NCBI GenBank assembly: GCA_025403435.1
Contig: CM046351.1
Span: forward strand, 26,563,730 to 26,627,729
Direction: 5' to 3'
DNA from: Artocarpus heterophyllus
Taxonomy: Eukaryota; Streptophyta; Magnoliopsida; Rosales; Moraceae
Length of the DNA stretch: 64,000 nt
The position numbers and the translations under genes are program-made. The notes beneath the pieces were generated by a model that was not told where the DNA came from, did not search any database, and saw only the letters and a program-made list of their open reading frames with translations. Shown here in pieces: positions 45,408 to 57,646 of this stretch; position 1 is the stretch's first letter, and each line of letters starts with the position of its first letter.

Positions 45408-45961
45408 TGTCTGTTTTAAAGGCTCTTGTTTAGTATTACATAACGTTATATAGAATTTGATGCGCAACGTTTATAATTTTATTGAGAGTTACTGTTGTAT
45501 TCGTTGGGTAATAATCAGATAGCATTTAGTACATGCTATATCAAGTACTATATATAGATGCTCTTTTTATTTCTTTTATACAAAAATATTATTCGAGCAT
45601 TTTTTCGTTCTCATTATCCTCTACTTCCTTTCTTATAAAAAAAATTCTCCTCCACTTGCTCTACCTATATAATCTATTTTAAAAGCTCTAGTTGGGTGCT
45701 TAAAAGAGTTTGCTTGGATCTGCTATTGGAGAGTGTACTCTTAGCAGTGATTTACAGGTCGTCGAATCCTGAAGACAAGCCACCACCATCCTACTGCACT
45801 AGATATATTATCCCTAAAGGGCAATGTCGATCTTAAGAACACCAATCTTCACACTTTAACTAGTTCTTTTTTGTATTTGCTAACTTCTTTCCATTTCTAT
45901 AATTTAGTTCCAAGTAACTGTTCTTCTTCATTTTTAAAATATTTGGCACACCTTGTTATTA
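45408..45961. other. No gene seen
   Basis: AT-rich sequence between the solo LTR and the CACTA-like element; no motif recognised. Confidence 0.7.
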
Positions 45962-46599
45962 AATCACAACTACAAACCGCGTCTTTTACGATGACAAAAA
46001 GTCGTTACAAAAATCCGAGAGTCATCGTAAATATATTTTTTGCGACGACATGTCATCGTTAACAACTAGTCACAAATAATATTTTTGTGAAAATGACGTC
46101 ATTGCAATATTATTTGTGACGACAAATAGTTGCAAAAAAGTCACCACAATTAAGTCGTCATAGTCGTCGTCAAATATGACATGGCTTTAGTTTTTAGCGA
46201 TGACAATTTTGAAAATGCCAACACAAAAACGTGTGTTCATGCTGACGTGGCCTGCGACGACTTTCTAAAAAGTTGTCGCAAATATCTTAATGTTTTGTCG
46301 TCGCAATTTATTTTATTAAAATATTTTATTTTTAATAGTTAATATATTTAAATATTAATATATTTTTAATATTTGATATATTTTTAATATTATTTATTAA
46401 ATTTTTAATATTCTTTAAATAGGAATAATCGACTTACAATAATAAAAATAAAAATTTAATATTAAAAAGATAGTTGATAATATATTGTTCTAATAATAAA
46501 ATAAAAATCAAACCAAACATGATATGTCAAAATTTTGAACAAAGAAAAAAAATACAATCTAGTCTCCTAAATTTGTAGCATCGTTGGTAATATCGTTGT

Positions 46600-47150
46600 T
46601 GTCGTCAGTTGCGTCTAGAGGAGACGAAAGACCTGGTCAAACAAAAGTTAGTGGAGTCACCATTGGCGGGAGTTGGGCTCCAGGTACCAACTGGCCCATC
46701 AACTCCACCAACAACGTGTAGCTTTGGTATAAAGTCATGTCGTACTTGGCCGATCTTCGTAGAAAATCTTCTAGATGTGGGTCAACAGGTGTGAAGATGT
46801 TCCATCCGACTAGGAGCTAGAGGATGAACCATCGCCCGCATGAGAGTAAATCCTATGCGAAAGCGTAGGGCCTAGTCCACTCCTGTGTCCTCTACATCTA
46901 CCTAGGACAAGCTCCAATATTCCTTACTCATTAAGCTTAGGTGTCGCTGAAGAGGAAGCAGACTGTGTCATCTGGGTTTGTCTATCCTACTCCATCGTAT
47001 TCTACAAAAAAACATTTTACACATGTTAGAAATACATTAAGTAATTTGAATAAGAGAAGATAGTATTAAAAATTTAGAGTACTTACAAAAGTATGTTGTG
47101 CTTTGGGGTTGACCCAAGTCTCCCCATGACTATGTATATCTGCCTAGTTG
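46600..47150 (-). pseudogene. Possible CACTA accessory-transposase remnant
   Basis: On the minus strand near 47150-47090 the block HSHGETWVNPKAQHTF recalls the segment of plant Ptta/En/Spm-type transposases that reads K/R-T/S-H...G.FVD..AQ. Downstream, to 46600, the sequence is less AT-rich than the rest of the element interior but has no long frame. The position inside a CACTA-like element supports the idea; the residue evidence is slight. Confidence 0.3.
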
Positions 47151-47807
47151 TCCATAGCAAATATCGGCTATTGGGTCACTGTGTTGGCCTGTCCAATAAT
47201 TTGAATGTGTTAGAATAATGTATTCTTTGATAAGTTTTAAGATTACTTGTAATTAAATAAACTGAATAACCTTCTTGTCACGATGTTGGGAGATGGATAT
47301 CCGACCATGCAAACTTAACCATTTTTAAGTGCATCAATTTCACTAAGAAATTCAATGATAATACTTAGTGCAATCCGAATACAATCCCACTTAGAGCTTA
47401 GATAAAAGATCCTTGAATTCATCATCCTAGGGATCTTTAATATTCATTTACGTCTCACCCAACATATTATGATCATCATTAACCCGGTAACATCTTTAAT
47501 GAATACAAGCACCTCATCTTTCGATCCTCGAACGGGTTGAACGGTAAACTCATACAAGTTAAAAACATAAATTTGTACTCTCGTATGTTGTTTTTTTGTG
47601 ACTATAAAGTCACATATTAAAACGTACCACTTCCCCAAAAAAATACAATTTTATTAAATTTTATGCAATCTTATCAAATTTTATGATAATTTAAGCAATT
47701 TAATTTATCGATAAATTTAAGCAGTTTTATAAAATTTATAATAATTTTATTGTTCTTATTGTTTTTAAAATAAAATTATAATTTAATAAACATTATTGAT
47801 GTTATGA

Positions 47808-48275
47808 TTAATTAATTAGTTCATTAATTGTTAATTAAGAATTATTATTCTCTTATTTTTATTTTTTAATTTCTAATTAGAAATTACAATTTTTTATTTT
47901 TTAAATTTATTATTATTAATAACTTTGACATTTGTTTTATCAATTTTTTAATTACTATAATTCATTAACAATAATTTTATACTATATTATCAAATTTTAT
48001 GATAATTAATCCATAATAATGATATTATAATTATTAAACTATATTGTTCACTAGTTTATAAAAATGATTTAGTATATTATTTTACTTTATACTTAATAAA
48101 TTAATTAATTAGTTCATTAATTGTTAATTAAGAATTATCATTTTTTATTTTTTATTTTTAAATTGTAATTAAAATTTACAATTTTTTAATTTTATAATTT
48201 ATCATTATTAATAACTTCAACATTTATTCTTTCAATTTTTTAACGACAATAATAAATTAACAATAATTTTACAAT
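47808..48275. repeat. Direct duplication of about 170 bp in the CACTA-like element interior
   Basis: 47808-47983 and 48100-48270 share ATTAATTAGTTCATTAATTG and later TCATTATTAATAACTT and TTAACAATAATTTTA in the same order. Extremely AT-rich. Confidence 0.75.
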
Positions 48276-49526
48276 CCCAAAATTCTAACTCTACAAAATC
48301 CTAAAAATTCAATTCTACAACAATCCAGATTAAAACAATCCATAATTTCAACAAAATCACAATTGCAATTTATAATTCAACAATAAAAAACAAACCAAAT
48401 AACATATTTATAACTCCAAAAATTCAATTCACAACACAATTCCAAAAATATTCCAAATACCAAAAATTTAAAAACTTATATAATCTAAAACCCACTAAGA
48501 AAAGGGGTTAGAAAACGAAGGCGGCAGCGAAAACTTCAACAGAAGATGGCCTGAAAATAACCAAAAGCTCAACCGGGAAAAAGTTTAGGGATTTCCTAAT
48601 TTAGGGAGATTTCTATGGTTCTTGTTTGATAATATGAGTTTACAATTCAAAACTCATGAATCTATGAATTTTTAGAAGTTTGGGAGAGATTTGAGCAAAA
48701 TAGGGCGGAGAAAACAGAGAAAAAAAGGAGATTAGAGGGAGAAACTGTTGGAAAAAATGGGGGAAATGAAACTGCTGGGTTCGTTTATACACAGACTTTT
48801 TTTGTGACGATATTTTGTCATCGCAAATAATTAAAAAAGTCCTCGCAAAAGGTCATCAAAATGACACTGTCCCACTTAATCTGGGAAAAAAATATTGACG
48901 AAGTAATCTTTTGTGACGACAGTTAAAAAACATGTCTCAAATAATTTTCATTAAAGCACCCTTTTCTTCATCAAAATTTTCGTGAAAAATTAAATTTTCA
49001 CTTTTTGAGTCGCAAATAATCTCACTACTATTATGACTGACAGCGTGAGACAACTGTTAACCATTAGTATTTGCGACAATATATAGTTGCAAAAAAAGCA
49101 AATTGTCATCTCAAAAAAGACCTCTAGAATTGTGACTGAGAGTGCATGACAGCTATAAACAATTGGTATTTGTAATGACATTGTCCTCGCAAAAGACTCT
49201 GCAATTCTCGTCATGTGTACAGAGTGTTACGACCACTTGTACACAATGGTACCTAGCATATTTTGCGCCAGCCCTCTGACGCCAAATATTCTTGGCCCCA
49301 AACTACTAATTGGGACGACATGTTGTCGCAATATGAATAGTTATGTGTTTTTTTTTTTTTTTGGCAATGACATGTCGATGCAAATAAGTTTTATATGTGA
49401 TAACATGTCGTTGCAAAAATGTCCTCAATTATGACGTTTTGTCGTTGTAAAAAAATGAAATATTTGCGACTACGTTTGTCGTCGCAAAAAATATCATTGC
49501 TATAAGGCTCGTTTGTAGAAGTGAAT

Positions 49527-51590
49527 AAAATTGTTTTAGTGTAATTTTTCTATGAAAGATCACTTTTCATATTTACTCATCTTTTCCCCGAGGTACCAAA
49601 AAATCCAAGTTTTTTTAAAAAAGAATGTCACACAACTAAGCGTTAGATTGCTTTTTTCATGAGAAAAAATTTCTTATAGAAAATGTGACTCAACCACATT
49701 TAGAATACCACATATATCCAAGATACTATTATTGTACTAATATACGGACAATAGTCACTAGCAACTATTGGCATCCTATTGGGACACTAAGAGTGAATTG
49801 ATCAATTTTTAAAAGTCAAAAATATTTTTGTTTAGTTGTTGAATTGAATAATTTGAGATAAAGAAACCCTTGATTCAATAGTGACAGTTGATTTTTTATC
49901 GATATACTTTACAGTCGAAAACCGACTAAAGTCCATCACACACAGAAAAATATACCATTTTACATCATTTCCTCTTGAGAAAATTAGGAAATGGACACTT
50001 CAATTCAACTCTTAAATTTTGTGAAGAAGAGAGTTAGGATAAAAAAAATATTAAATCTTTTCTTATCCTTTAACTATAATAAAAGAGTGCAGAAGAGATG
50101 AACTATTTTAGTCCCTCCCCTCTTTTTGGATTTTTTTCTTTTTTTTTCCCCTTTTTCTTGCTTTTCCATTTTTTTTTATTTTTTCATCCTTATTTTTCTT
50201 TTCTTTTCTTTTCTTTTCTTTTCTTTTTTTTGTTTTTTTTGTCTTTGCTCCTTCTTCGTTTGCATCTTTAGTATTTCATTTTTTTTTATTTTCTCATCAT
50301 TTAGTGCTCTATATTTTTTTGTGCTTTTTTCTTTTCCTTCTTTTTATTAATATTTTTATCCCTTTTTTTTTCCATTTGTCTACTATAATCTCATACTTAA
50401 ATTTTTCTTCTTTTTAACTCCACTATTTTGGTTATTTTTTAATCTCTATTTGTCTAGCATTATCTCTAACAAATATTATTTTATTTTTTCCTTTTATATT
50501 TTTAATATTTACTTTTTTTTTCTTTCATTCTTTTCCGGGCTTTTTTTTCTTCCTCTGTTTTTTATACTTTTTTGTTGTTTACTATAGTCTCCATTTACCT
50601 TTTTATTTTCTTTCTTCAAACCTTATTTGTCTGTCACTGTCTCTATTTGTATAAAAAACTAAAACTGTATATTTCACAAATCTTAAGATAGTTAGACCTA
50701 AAAGCAAACGTTGAAGGACAAAAAATGCTTATCTTTAGTATTTGTGCTATTTTTTAAAATTTTCCTTTAATTTATTCTTCTGTTTATATTATAAAAACTT
50801 CAATTACAACTTAATATGTAAATCACTTCATATCTATGGGCCTGAACTATTATTTAAGGAAGAGTGAGAGAAGTAGTAGATTTTTAAAACTTTTTAAACT
50901 AAATAATTGGGAGTAAATAAATTAATTACACCTTAAATCTATTAATTATATAAATAAAATTATTTTGACAATAAACAAAAGAGTAAATAAATTATTTATA
51001 TCATAAAATTAATATTTATTTTAAATTTTTTTAAAACCTAGTATTTACTATAATTAGTTTTAAAAAAGTGTTATTTACTACCATGCCTATGTTTGGTCCA
51101 GTGGTTGGCTTACTATTTTGAGAGATAGGCCCAACTCTTAACCCTTTTTCTTGGCCTTTGAAGTTCAGGGCTCAACCCAACAGATTACACTTTATATTTC
51201 TTTTATTTTTTAAACTTTAGCTAGGATTCAAACTCTATCTCTTATAACGTACTCCAGTGTAGATTACTGTTAGGTTATAATTGTTGCTATATGACACTAT
51301 GTTCTAATCTTTTTCTTATCATTGTTAACTTTAATCCTAATTTTAAAAGTATATCATAATCACCCTCAAAAAAATGTATCATTATCATTTTTTTTCGAGA
51401 AGTAGAAAATATAAGTGAAATTATTTCTTACTAGGAATGCTGTTAGAATCAAGAAAATTATCCATGACAATGTTTTTGTAGAGTTTGGTTAACAATCTAC
51501 TATTAGTTTTAAAAGATATCAAACAAAAAAAAAAAACTTATAACACAATCAATATACTTGCATAAAGCCATACTACGTAGTATTCAATAT
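49527..51590. other. No gene seen; contains a long pyrimidine-rich tract
   Basis: 50100-50640 is dominated by T and C on the plus strand, including (TTTTC)n at 50199-50227. Frames found there encode only Phe/Ser/Leu-rich low-complexity peptide. The rest is AT-rich without motifs. Confidence 0.7.
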
Positions 51591-53510
51591 TAACGAACAT
51601 ACAAAATAAGTGAATTTATTAATTTAAATTTTGTAAATATTAGGATTTTAGATTTCTTTTCTCTTATTGTTATCTAGTTAATTCCCCTTTATCTAGTTTC
51701 CTTTTTTAATATTTTAATTGTAATTGTAACTCTATAAACACCTAGTATATTCAATGAGAGGGTTGTGCCATATTTTCTCCAATTCTATCATTTTCTATAT
51801 GGTATTAGGGCCAAATTTGACATGAGAGTGTCGAATTGTACGAGTTGGTCATTGTGAGTGAGTGTCGTATTGTGAACGATCTAGATGAGGATTTAGTGAG
51901 GAAAAAGGAAAGATCAACCCAACAAACTCGACATGATGAGAAGTATACACTTTGAACGTAGTTAGATCAAGACATAAATAGGCACTTTAAGTTAAAGAGT
52001 AGCCTAGGAAGACCCACAGAGACGACCGAGGAACAAGTTTATGAGGAGAATATGGACGAATCCATGGATAACTGTCACTGATGGTCTCTACGACAACTTG
52101 ATGTCAACAACACTCTTCCTCAAGGTACGTTATCTGAAGACGTCTTCATGACTCAACCACCGGGCTTCATTGATCGTGATCATCCTCATGTCTGCAAGTT
52201 GCGTAAGGCTATCTATGGTCTTAAGCAAGCTCCTTGAGCTTGGTATCATGAGTTGCACTCAGTTTCTTGTCACTTTTAGCTTTGTCAATTCCTATGTCGA
52301 GACTTCTCGTTTCTGTCCTCAATACAGGTGGTATCTTGATCTATCCCCTTATATATATTGACAATATTATTATCACAGGAAATAATGAACTTCAAAAGTC
52401 TGTTACACTTTCCTGTCCCAATGCTTTTCATTCAAGGATCTAGTGTCTTTGACGTATTTTCTTGGATGTTGAGGGTCTTCCACAACCTAAGTGCTTATTC
52501 CTATCTCAACAATTGACATATTCTGGATCTTCTTGCTTGAACTCATATGACAGATGCTAAGCCTATTACTGCACCTATTGCTATTGCCTCTACACTTGCT
52601 CTTCACTCCGGTATAGTCCTTACTGATCCTTTTGAGTATTAGACCATTGTGGTAGTTTGTAGAACCTGTCACTCACTCGGCCTAATATTGCCTATGCAGT
52701 GAATAAACTCTCCCTAGTTTATGCATCACCCTACCATAATCATTGAAATACTGTCAAGCAACTATTGTGCTATCTTTGGATCATGGTGTGATTCTATATT
52801 GCCACTTTTGTTGACACTCCATGGTTTCTTCCGATGTTGATTGGGTAGGTAACAAGGATGATTATACTTCCATCAGTGCTTATCTTGTTTACTTTGATCA
52901 TAATCCTATTTCTTGGAGTTCCAAAAAGCATCGAACGATTGCTTGCCTCTCTACTAAAGCCGTTTATCCTTCTATTGCTACCACAGCTGCTGAGTTAAGT
53001 TGGATCTGTTTACTTCTAATTGAACTTGGTGTTATGCTTCCCCATCAACTGGTTATCTACTGTGCCAACTTAAGTGCTACCAATCTTTGCTCTAATCCGG
53101 TTTTCCATTCTCGCATGAAACATGTTGCTTTTGACTATCACGTCCTTCGTGATCAAGTTTAGAGTGGTGTTCTTTGAGTTTTTCATGTTTATTCTGAAGA
53201 TCAATTAGCGGATGTTCTTACCAAACCATTACCTTGAGCGTGATTTCTTTCATTGAGGACAAAATTAGACTCTCCTCCCAAAAGCTCCATCTTGTGGGAG
53301 CATAACGAACATATAAAATAAGTTACAATTTATTAATTTATATTTTGTAAATATTAGGATTTTAGATTTCCTTTCTCTTATTATTATCTAGTTAAATTTT
53401 CCTTTATTTAGTTTCCCCTTTTAATATTTGAATTGTAATTATAACTCTATAGATATTTAATATATTAAACGAGAAGGTTATACTAAATTTTCTCCAATTT
53501 TTTGATTCTA
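51591..53510 (+). mobile_element. Internally deleted Ale/Retrofit-like copia element
   Basis: Short LTRs of about 207 bp (about 51591-51797 and 53303-53510, both opening TAACGAACATA with the TG worn away). The 5' one is followed by a PBS-like TGGTATTAGGGCC (51800-51812, iMet type with two changes) and the 3' one is preceded by CTTGTGGGAG. Only about 1.5 kb lies between, with RT and RNase H fragments. Gag, protease and integrase are missing. Confidence 0.8.
52090..53240 (+). pseudogene. copia RT and RNase H fragments
   Basis: [40 protein letters not shown] and GLKQAP followed by a stop (52095-52240) are the RT finger/palm blocks of the Ale lineage. The palm with the YVDD box is not recognisable. 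DADWAG-like SSDVDWVGNKDDYTSISAYLV, NPISWSSKKHRTIACLSTKAVY and NPVFHSRMKHVAFDYHVLRDQV (52821-53162) are RNase H blocks, ending in EDQLADVLTKPLP. Several stops and at least three frame changes. The EAEY catalytic Glu has become A-V-Y (KAVY). Confidence 0.85.
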
Positions 53511-54091
53511 TATGTGTGTGTGTGTATATATATATCGATTTAGATTTAAGAAAAGAAAAGTATGGGAAGTTTAAAAAAAGGAATAAGAAAAGAAAAGAAA
53601 AGAAAACGAACGATATGTATAAAAGTATCGTACATAAATACGTATGTATGTGTATATAGAAAATATAGTTTTTTAAATCAACATATGTAATTTACTTAGT
53701 TGTTGATATGACTCATGTAGCTTTAAGAACGACATGTCCTGTATCATGCTAAATCTACATAAATCGCTTGTTAATTTATATATCATGCATACTTCTTTTT
53801 TTTAATTTATTTTATTTTTGATTTTGGAGTATTGAAATTTAAACCAACGACAAGTCGTTAAGTGTGGTTAGAATCATGGTTGTGATTATCAAATAGCGTA
53901 AAGCTCTCACATGCTATAATAAAAAGCAAAAACTTATTATAGTGTAAAGTTCTCACATGCTACAGTGTTTGAACCACAACTACGGTTCTAACTATACTTG
54001 TCAAACACTCTAGTAACTACAATAAGGCTCACATAATTTTTTTTTATTATTTTGTCCATATGTTTTAACGTGTATTTCTCAAGAATTAATA

Positions 54092-54854
54092 TAGAGATGG
54101 TATTCATACCCGTAGATACTAGTACCCTCCCGAATAGAGCAAGTTTGGGAGAATGTATATGGAGGTGGGGCTAGGTATAGGGGTTAAAAATAACTCCTAA
54201 GTTGGAGGTGGGGGATGCTGGGGGAGGGTGGGGGAAGCTCCTTTGTCTCTGCCCCGATCCAATTATATGTTGTTTTATTTTTTTATTTATTATTGTTTAC
54301 ATATATATATATATATTTATATGTGTGTCTATATATATATTTATATATGCATGTATGTATTTATATATATAAGGTGCTGTATCGAATTATAATAAAAAAG
54401 AAAAATAAAAACAAATTTTGAAAAGAAAGATTAAGTAATAGAATTGGCATAAAACTATGAAGAGAATGTGTAAAAAAAAAAAAGAAGAATCATATACGTA
54501 GTACTCTAATGTTTTTGCTTATTTTACCAATTTAGTTTTTGATGTAATGGAGTTTGAATTTTATTTATGATTTATTTTTATAAGAAATAAATGATCATGT
54601 TGTTAAATTTTATAATTTATATAGTAGAACTTGATTCGTGTTTAATAATATTACAATAATTCTATGACTTTAAACAAGTAAATTGTTAGAATATAAGAAT
54701 AGCTTTCCTAATGAGGATTCCCCAGCCCCAATCTCAACCCCGATCCTGTCTTAAACTGGGCGAGAATAGGGTGGATATGAGGGTCAAAATAATAGTAAAG
54801 TATGAAAGTGAGAGAAACATAGCCTGCTCCTGTCCTGCCTCGTTGCCATCCCAA
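54092..54854. mobile_element. Possible hAT-like non-autonomous remnant, copy A
   Basis: Begins TAGAGATGGTATTCATACCC and ends near GTTGCCATCCCAA; both flanks carry GC-rich GGGGAT/CCCCGATC-type sequence (54180-54260, 54715-54790), the style of plant hAT elements with TAGGGATGG ends. No convincing 8-bp duplication. The same block is at about 59161-59953 in copy B. Confidence 0.4.
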
Positions 54855-55401
54855 CTTGAATCTAAAGGACTAAGATAAGGCTCCAGTCAAGTATACATGT
54901 GTGTCCTACAAATTTTGTTGGCCCCATCTACTTGCATGCATGAATATAAGATATTATTCATGCCGTTGGGGTGGTTGAGAGAGTTGCAACCAAAGTGACG
55001 TAAACTCTCCCCAATAATGCCCGACAAATGAATTAGGCTAACCACGTGTATAGTTGGCCAACCAAGTTAAAATGAAGAAAAATGATCGGAAAAAGGTATA
55101 TCATTGTACCCCCTTCTTTTAGTCATTTTAGAAGTTTTAAGATTTACCAATAGAAGGGAAAGGGCATTAACCTTTTTCTGCTTAAAGAATAGGTTCAGTT
55201 TTTATTCACCACATTACACATCCAATATTACACAACACATTGGTTAGGCTGAGGTCTTAAAGTATAACTATAAAATATTGAACCTTAAAGGTATTTTAAG
55301 AGGAGAAGAAAATACAATCTTACTGCTATACCAATACAATAATTGTAAAGAAAGCACGTGATGGACTTGGAAATTTGATCTCTTTTTAATTACGATTGAC
55401 A

Positions 55402-55437
55402 TAAGAAAGAAAGAAAGAAAGAAAAAAAGAAAGAAAG
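55402..55437. repeat. (GAAA)n microsatellite, copy A
   Basis: About eight GAAA units; copy B keeps only two to three (60511-60521), a clear length difference between duplicates. Confidence 0.9.
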
Positions 55438-56690
55438 TCCCTTGAGGACCCACATATAGCTAATTGGGGAATTCCTATTACGGGCCTGAAATTGATTTGA
55501 TTTCCTTATCAAACTTTTTTTTTTCTTTTTTTTTTTTTGTGATTAGATTTTACAGTAGATCCAACGTAGAAAATCCACTTCTTTTTTTTTTTTGCATTAT
55601 TGTTGTAACATTGGTTTCCTTTGCCTTATTTTGTAGTGCCCACTTTGTAGTATAGTAGTCAATATATTGATGGACATTTGCTTTTGGGCAAATATGCGTA
55701 AATTTGTTTAGTTTATTATTATTTAAAAAGAGCTGCATTGCAAAGACAGAATTGCTGAAATGAATCTGTATAGATTGATAAAGGCTTGTGCAACGGTTTT
55801 TTTTTTTTTTTAAATTGCACCATGATTCTTGAAAAGGCTGAAGATTGCAATCAAAGGATGGTAAATACAAATTGTTAGCTATTGATCAAAACTTTGCAAT
55901 TTTATTGTGTTGGGTTCACTTATTCAGTATAGTTTGGTCCAATATGAGTTGTCATTATGGTTTGAATTCGTGTTTTTTATAAAGAATTTAATTCAAACTA
56001 AGAATTTTAATACCATCCCCACCTGCCTTCAGCGTTTAAACCAATATTAAACAATAATTTTACTCACACATATTTATGTTAACTATTTTAGCACTATCAT
56101 TCCATTTTATTTTTCAATTAAATAATTTTTTAAATTATTTCAAATTTAATTAATTTTTTTTATGTTTCAAACTATACTTCTCATACTCATTCATACATAA
56201 ATTCAGTTGGACTTATTTGTTGTGATTAACACTTTAACTATATACTCAAATATTACTCTAAATTGTAATTTAAACTATATAATTCAAATTTTTCTGTTAA
56301 AATAAAAAAATTAAATCAACACAATTCAATCATTCAATCAAACCGCGTTTACAATTTCCTTTGCAAAGTTCAATTCAATGAATAGTTTAAAATTGCTCTA
56401 CCCTTTGTACATCCATATACATTGAAATGAAAACCCTCTGTCCATTCATATACATTGAAATGAAATGAGCTAATTTATACTTTCTTGGGAAGAGCGAAAT
56501 CCATTCTTAAAATTATAATGTTGCATATACCGCAATTTATTTCTTGTCGTCCCAAGAAATAACACATATTTCAATAATTTTATTTTTTCACAACTGTCCA
56601 TGTCCTTGAAGCACATCTATTCAAAGAAAATGCTAGAAATACTAGTGTATTTTATTTCAATAATTATTAATTTTATGCCACGTAATTTAT

Positions 56691-57025
56691 TTTCCTTTAT
56701 GGTTTATATTTGGGACAACAAATTTAATTTTTTGGTTTAGATATAGTTGGATAATAAATTTAAATCTTGGCACATATGGCATCGTTGCTGACGCCTGGCA
56801 TCTGGTGTCACAATCATCGTGTTATCCGAGTGACTGAGTCATTTTCCAACTCACAGAGTCTGTAATCTAAAAGCAGAGCCAACAAATCTTCATGTCTTAC
56901 ACGCCAACCCCAATAATCATCCAACAAATTGACCACAAAGTTAGCCAAAATATAGCTGCTATGTTTGTATTTTTATTTATCTACATGCCTTGTTTGGTTA
57001 GTCTATACCACTGGCCAGCTAGAGA

Positions 57026-57075
<50 letters not shown>

Positions 57076-57264
57076 TATATATATATGTGTAACATAGTGA
57101 CAATAATAATGTCAAATTTAAAGAAAATATAACTATTAATGGTTTTGACTAATATGGTGCATATGAATTGAGCTTTAACGCCCTACCACATTACTTTATG
57201 TATTTAACAAGTATCATATGATTTGAATTTCTATTAGAACAAAACAATGGCATAATGACGTTAA
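56691..57264. other. No gene seen; (AT)n at 57032-57071
   Basis: AT-rich, non-coding. It belongs to the duplicated unit, but the matching part of copy B lies beyond the window. Confidence 0.6.
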
Positions 57265-57269
57265 GTGGG

Positions 57270-57560
57270 AATACACAGCTTAAAATTCATGGGGTATGCC
57301 ATGGGTATCCAAATGTTTGATCATCGTATCAAACTAGAATTCTGCCACTTGAGGCTTACAATTTCCTTCAAAAGTTGGCACAGAAGCATATCGGAACTCC
57401 CGAAAGAAATGCTAACAATCATCAGCGGCAGGTTCCTCTCTCTGCACCTTAGCGGCCATCTGCCGGAAGGCCATGAAGATGGCATTCATGATGCCCTCAT
57501 TTTGAGTACCGTCATTATTGGCTCGCGGCGTTGAGGAGGTATTCTCTCACTTCTGAAAAA
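57270..57560 (-). pseudogene. chromovirus gag N-terminal fragment
   Basis: The minus strand reads MNAIFMAFRQMAAKVQREEP, then after a stop HFFREFRYASVPTFEGNCKP, QVAEF, a stop, and FDTMIKHLDTHGI. This aligns with the gag of the chromovirus at 30688 (FRQMVARA, FKKFWRSFIPTFD, QLAEYWLDSIMKHLDILGV), which confirms the identity. It covers only the start of the capsid domain. Confidence 0.85.
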
Positions 57561-57634
57561 TGAAAACTTGGACAGTTAGTGGTTTATGATATCCTAATTA
57601 TATATGCACATTTCTCAAGGTTTCATAACCTAGG

Positions 57635-57646
57635 GCTCTGATATCA
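57635..57646 (-). promoter_or_regulatory. Primer binding site, tRNA-iMet type, one change
   Basis: Minus strand TGATATCAGAGC against the usual TGGTATCAGAGC, four bases from the LTR end. Confidence 0.8.

Larger units (their letters stand above)
45965..49523. mobile_element. Non-autonomous CACTA-like element, 3.56 kb
   Basis: Left end CACAACTACAAACCGCG and right end (reverse complement) CACTTCTACAAACGAGC share CAC-two bases-CTACAAAC, flanked by a perfect AAT 3-bp duplication (45962-45964, 49524-49526). Both subterminal regions (45990-46310; 48790-49500) carry many inverted and direct copies of GCGACGACAA/TTGTCGTCGC-like motifs, the arrangement of CACTA transposase binding sites. Internally, 46600-47150 on the minus strand has weak resemblance to a CACTA accessory transposase (HSHGETWVNPKAQ-like block); the rest is AT-rich. 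No intact ORF. Confidence 0.75.

Noticed and set aside
50126..50350. 74-codon Phe-rich frame
   Set aside because: Low-complexity product of the pyrimidine tract, not a membrane protein gene.
57265..57534. 89-codon plus-strand frame
   Set aside because: It is the shadow of the minus-strand gag fragment, whose motifs match the chromovirus gag at 30688.
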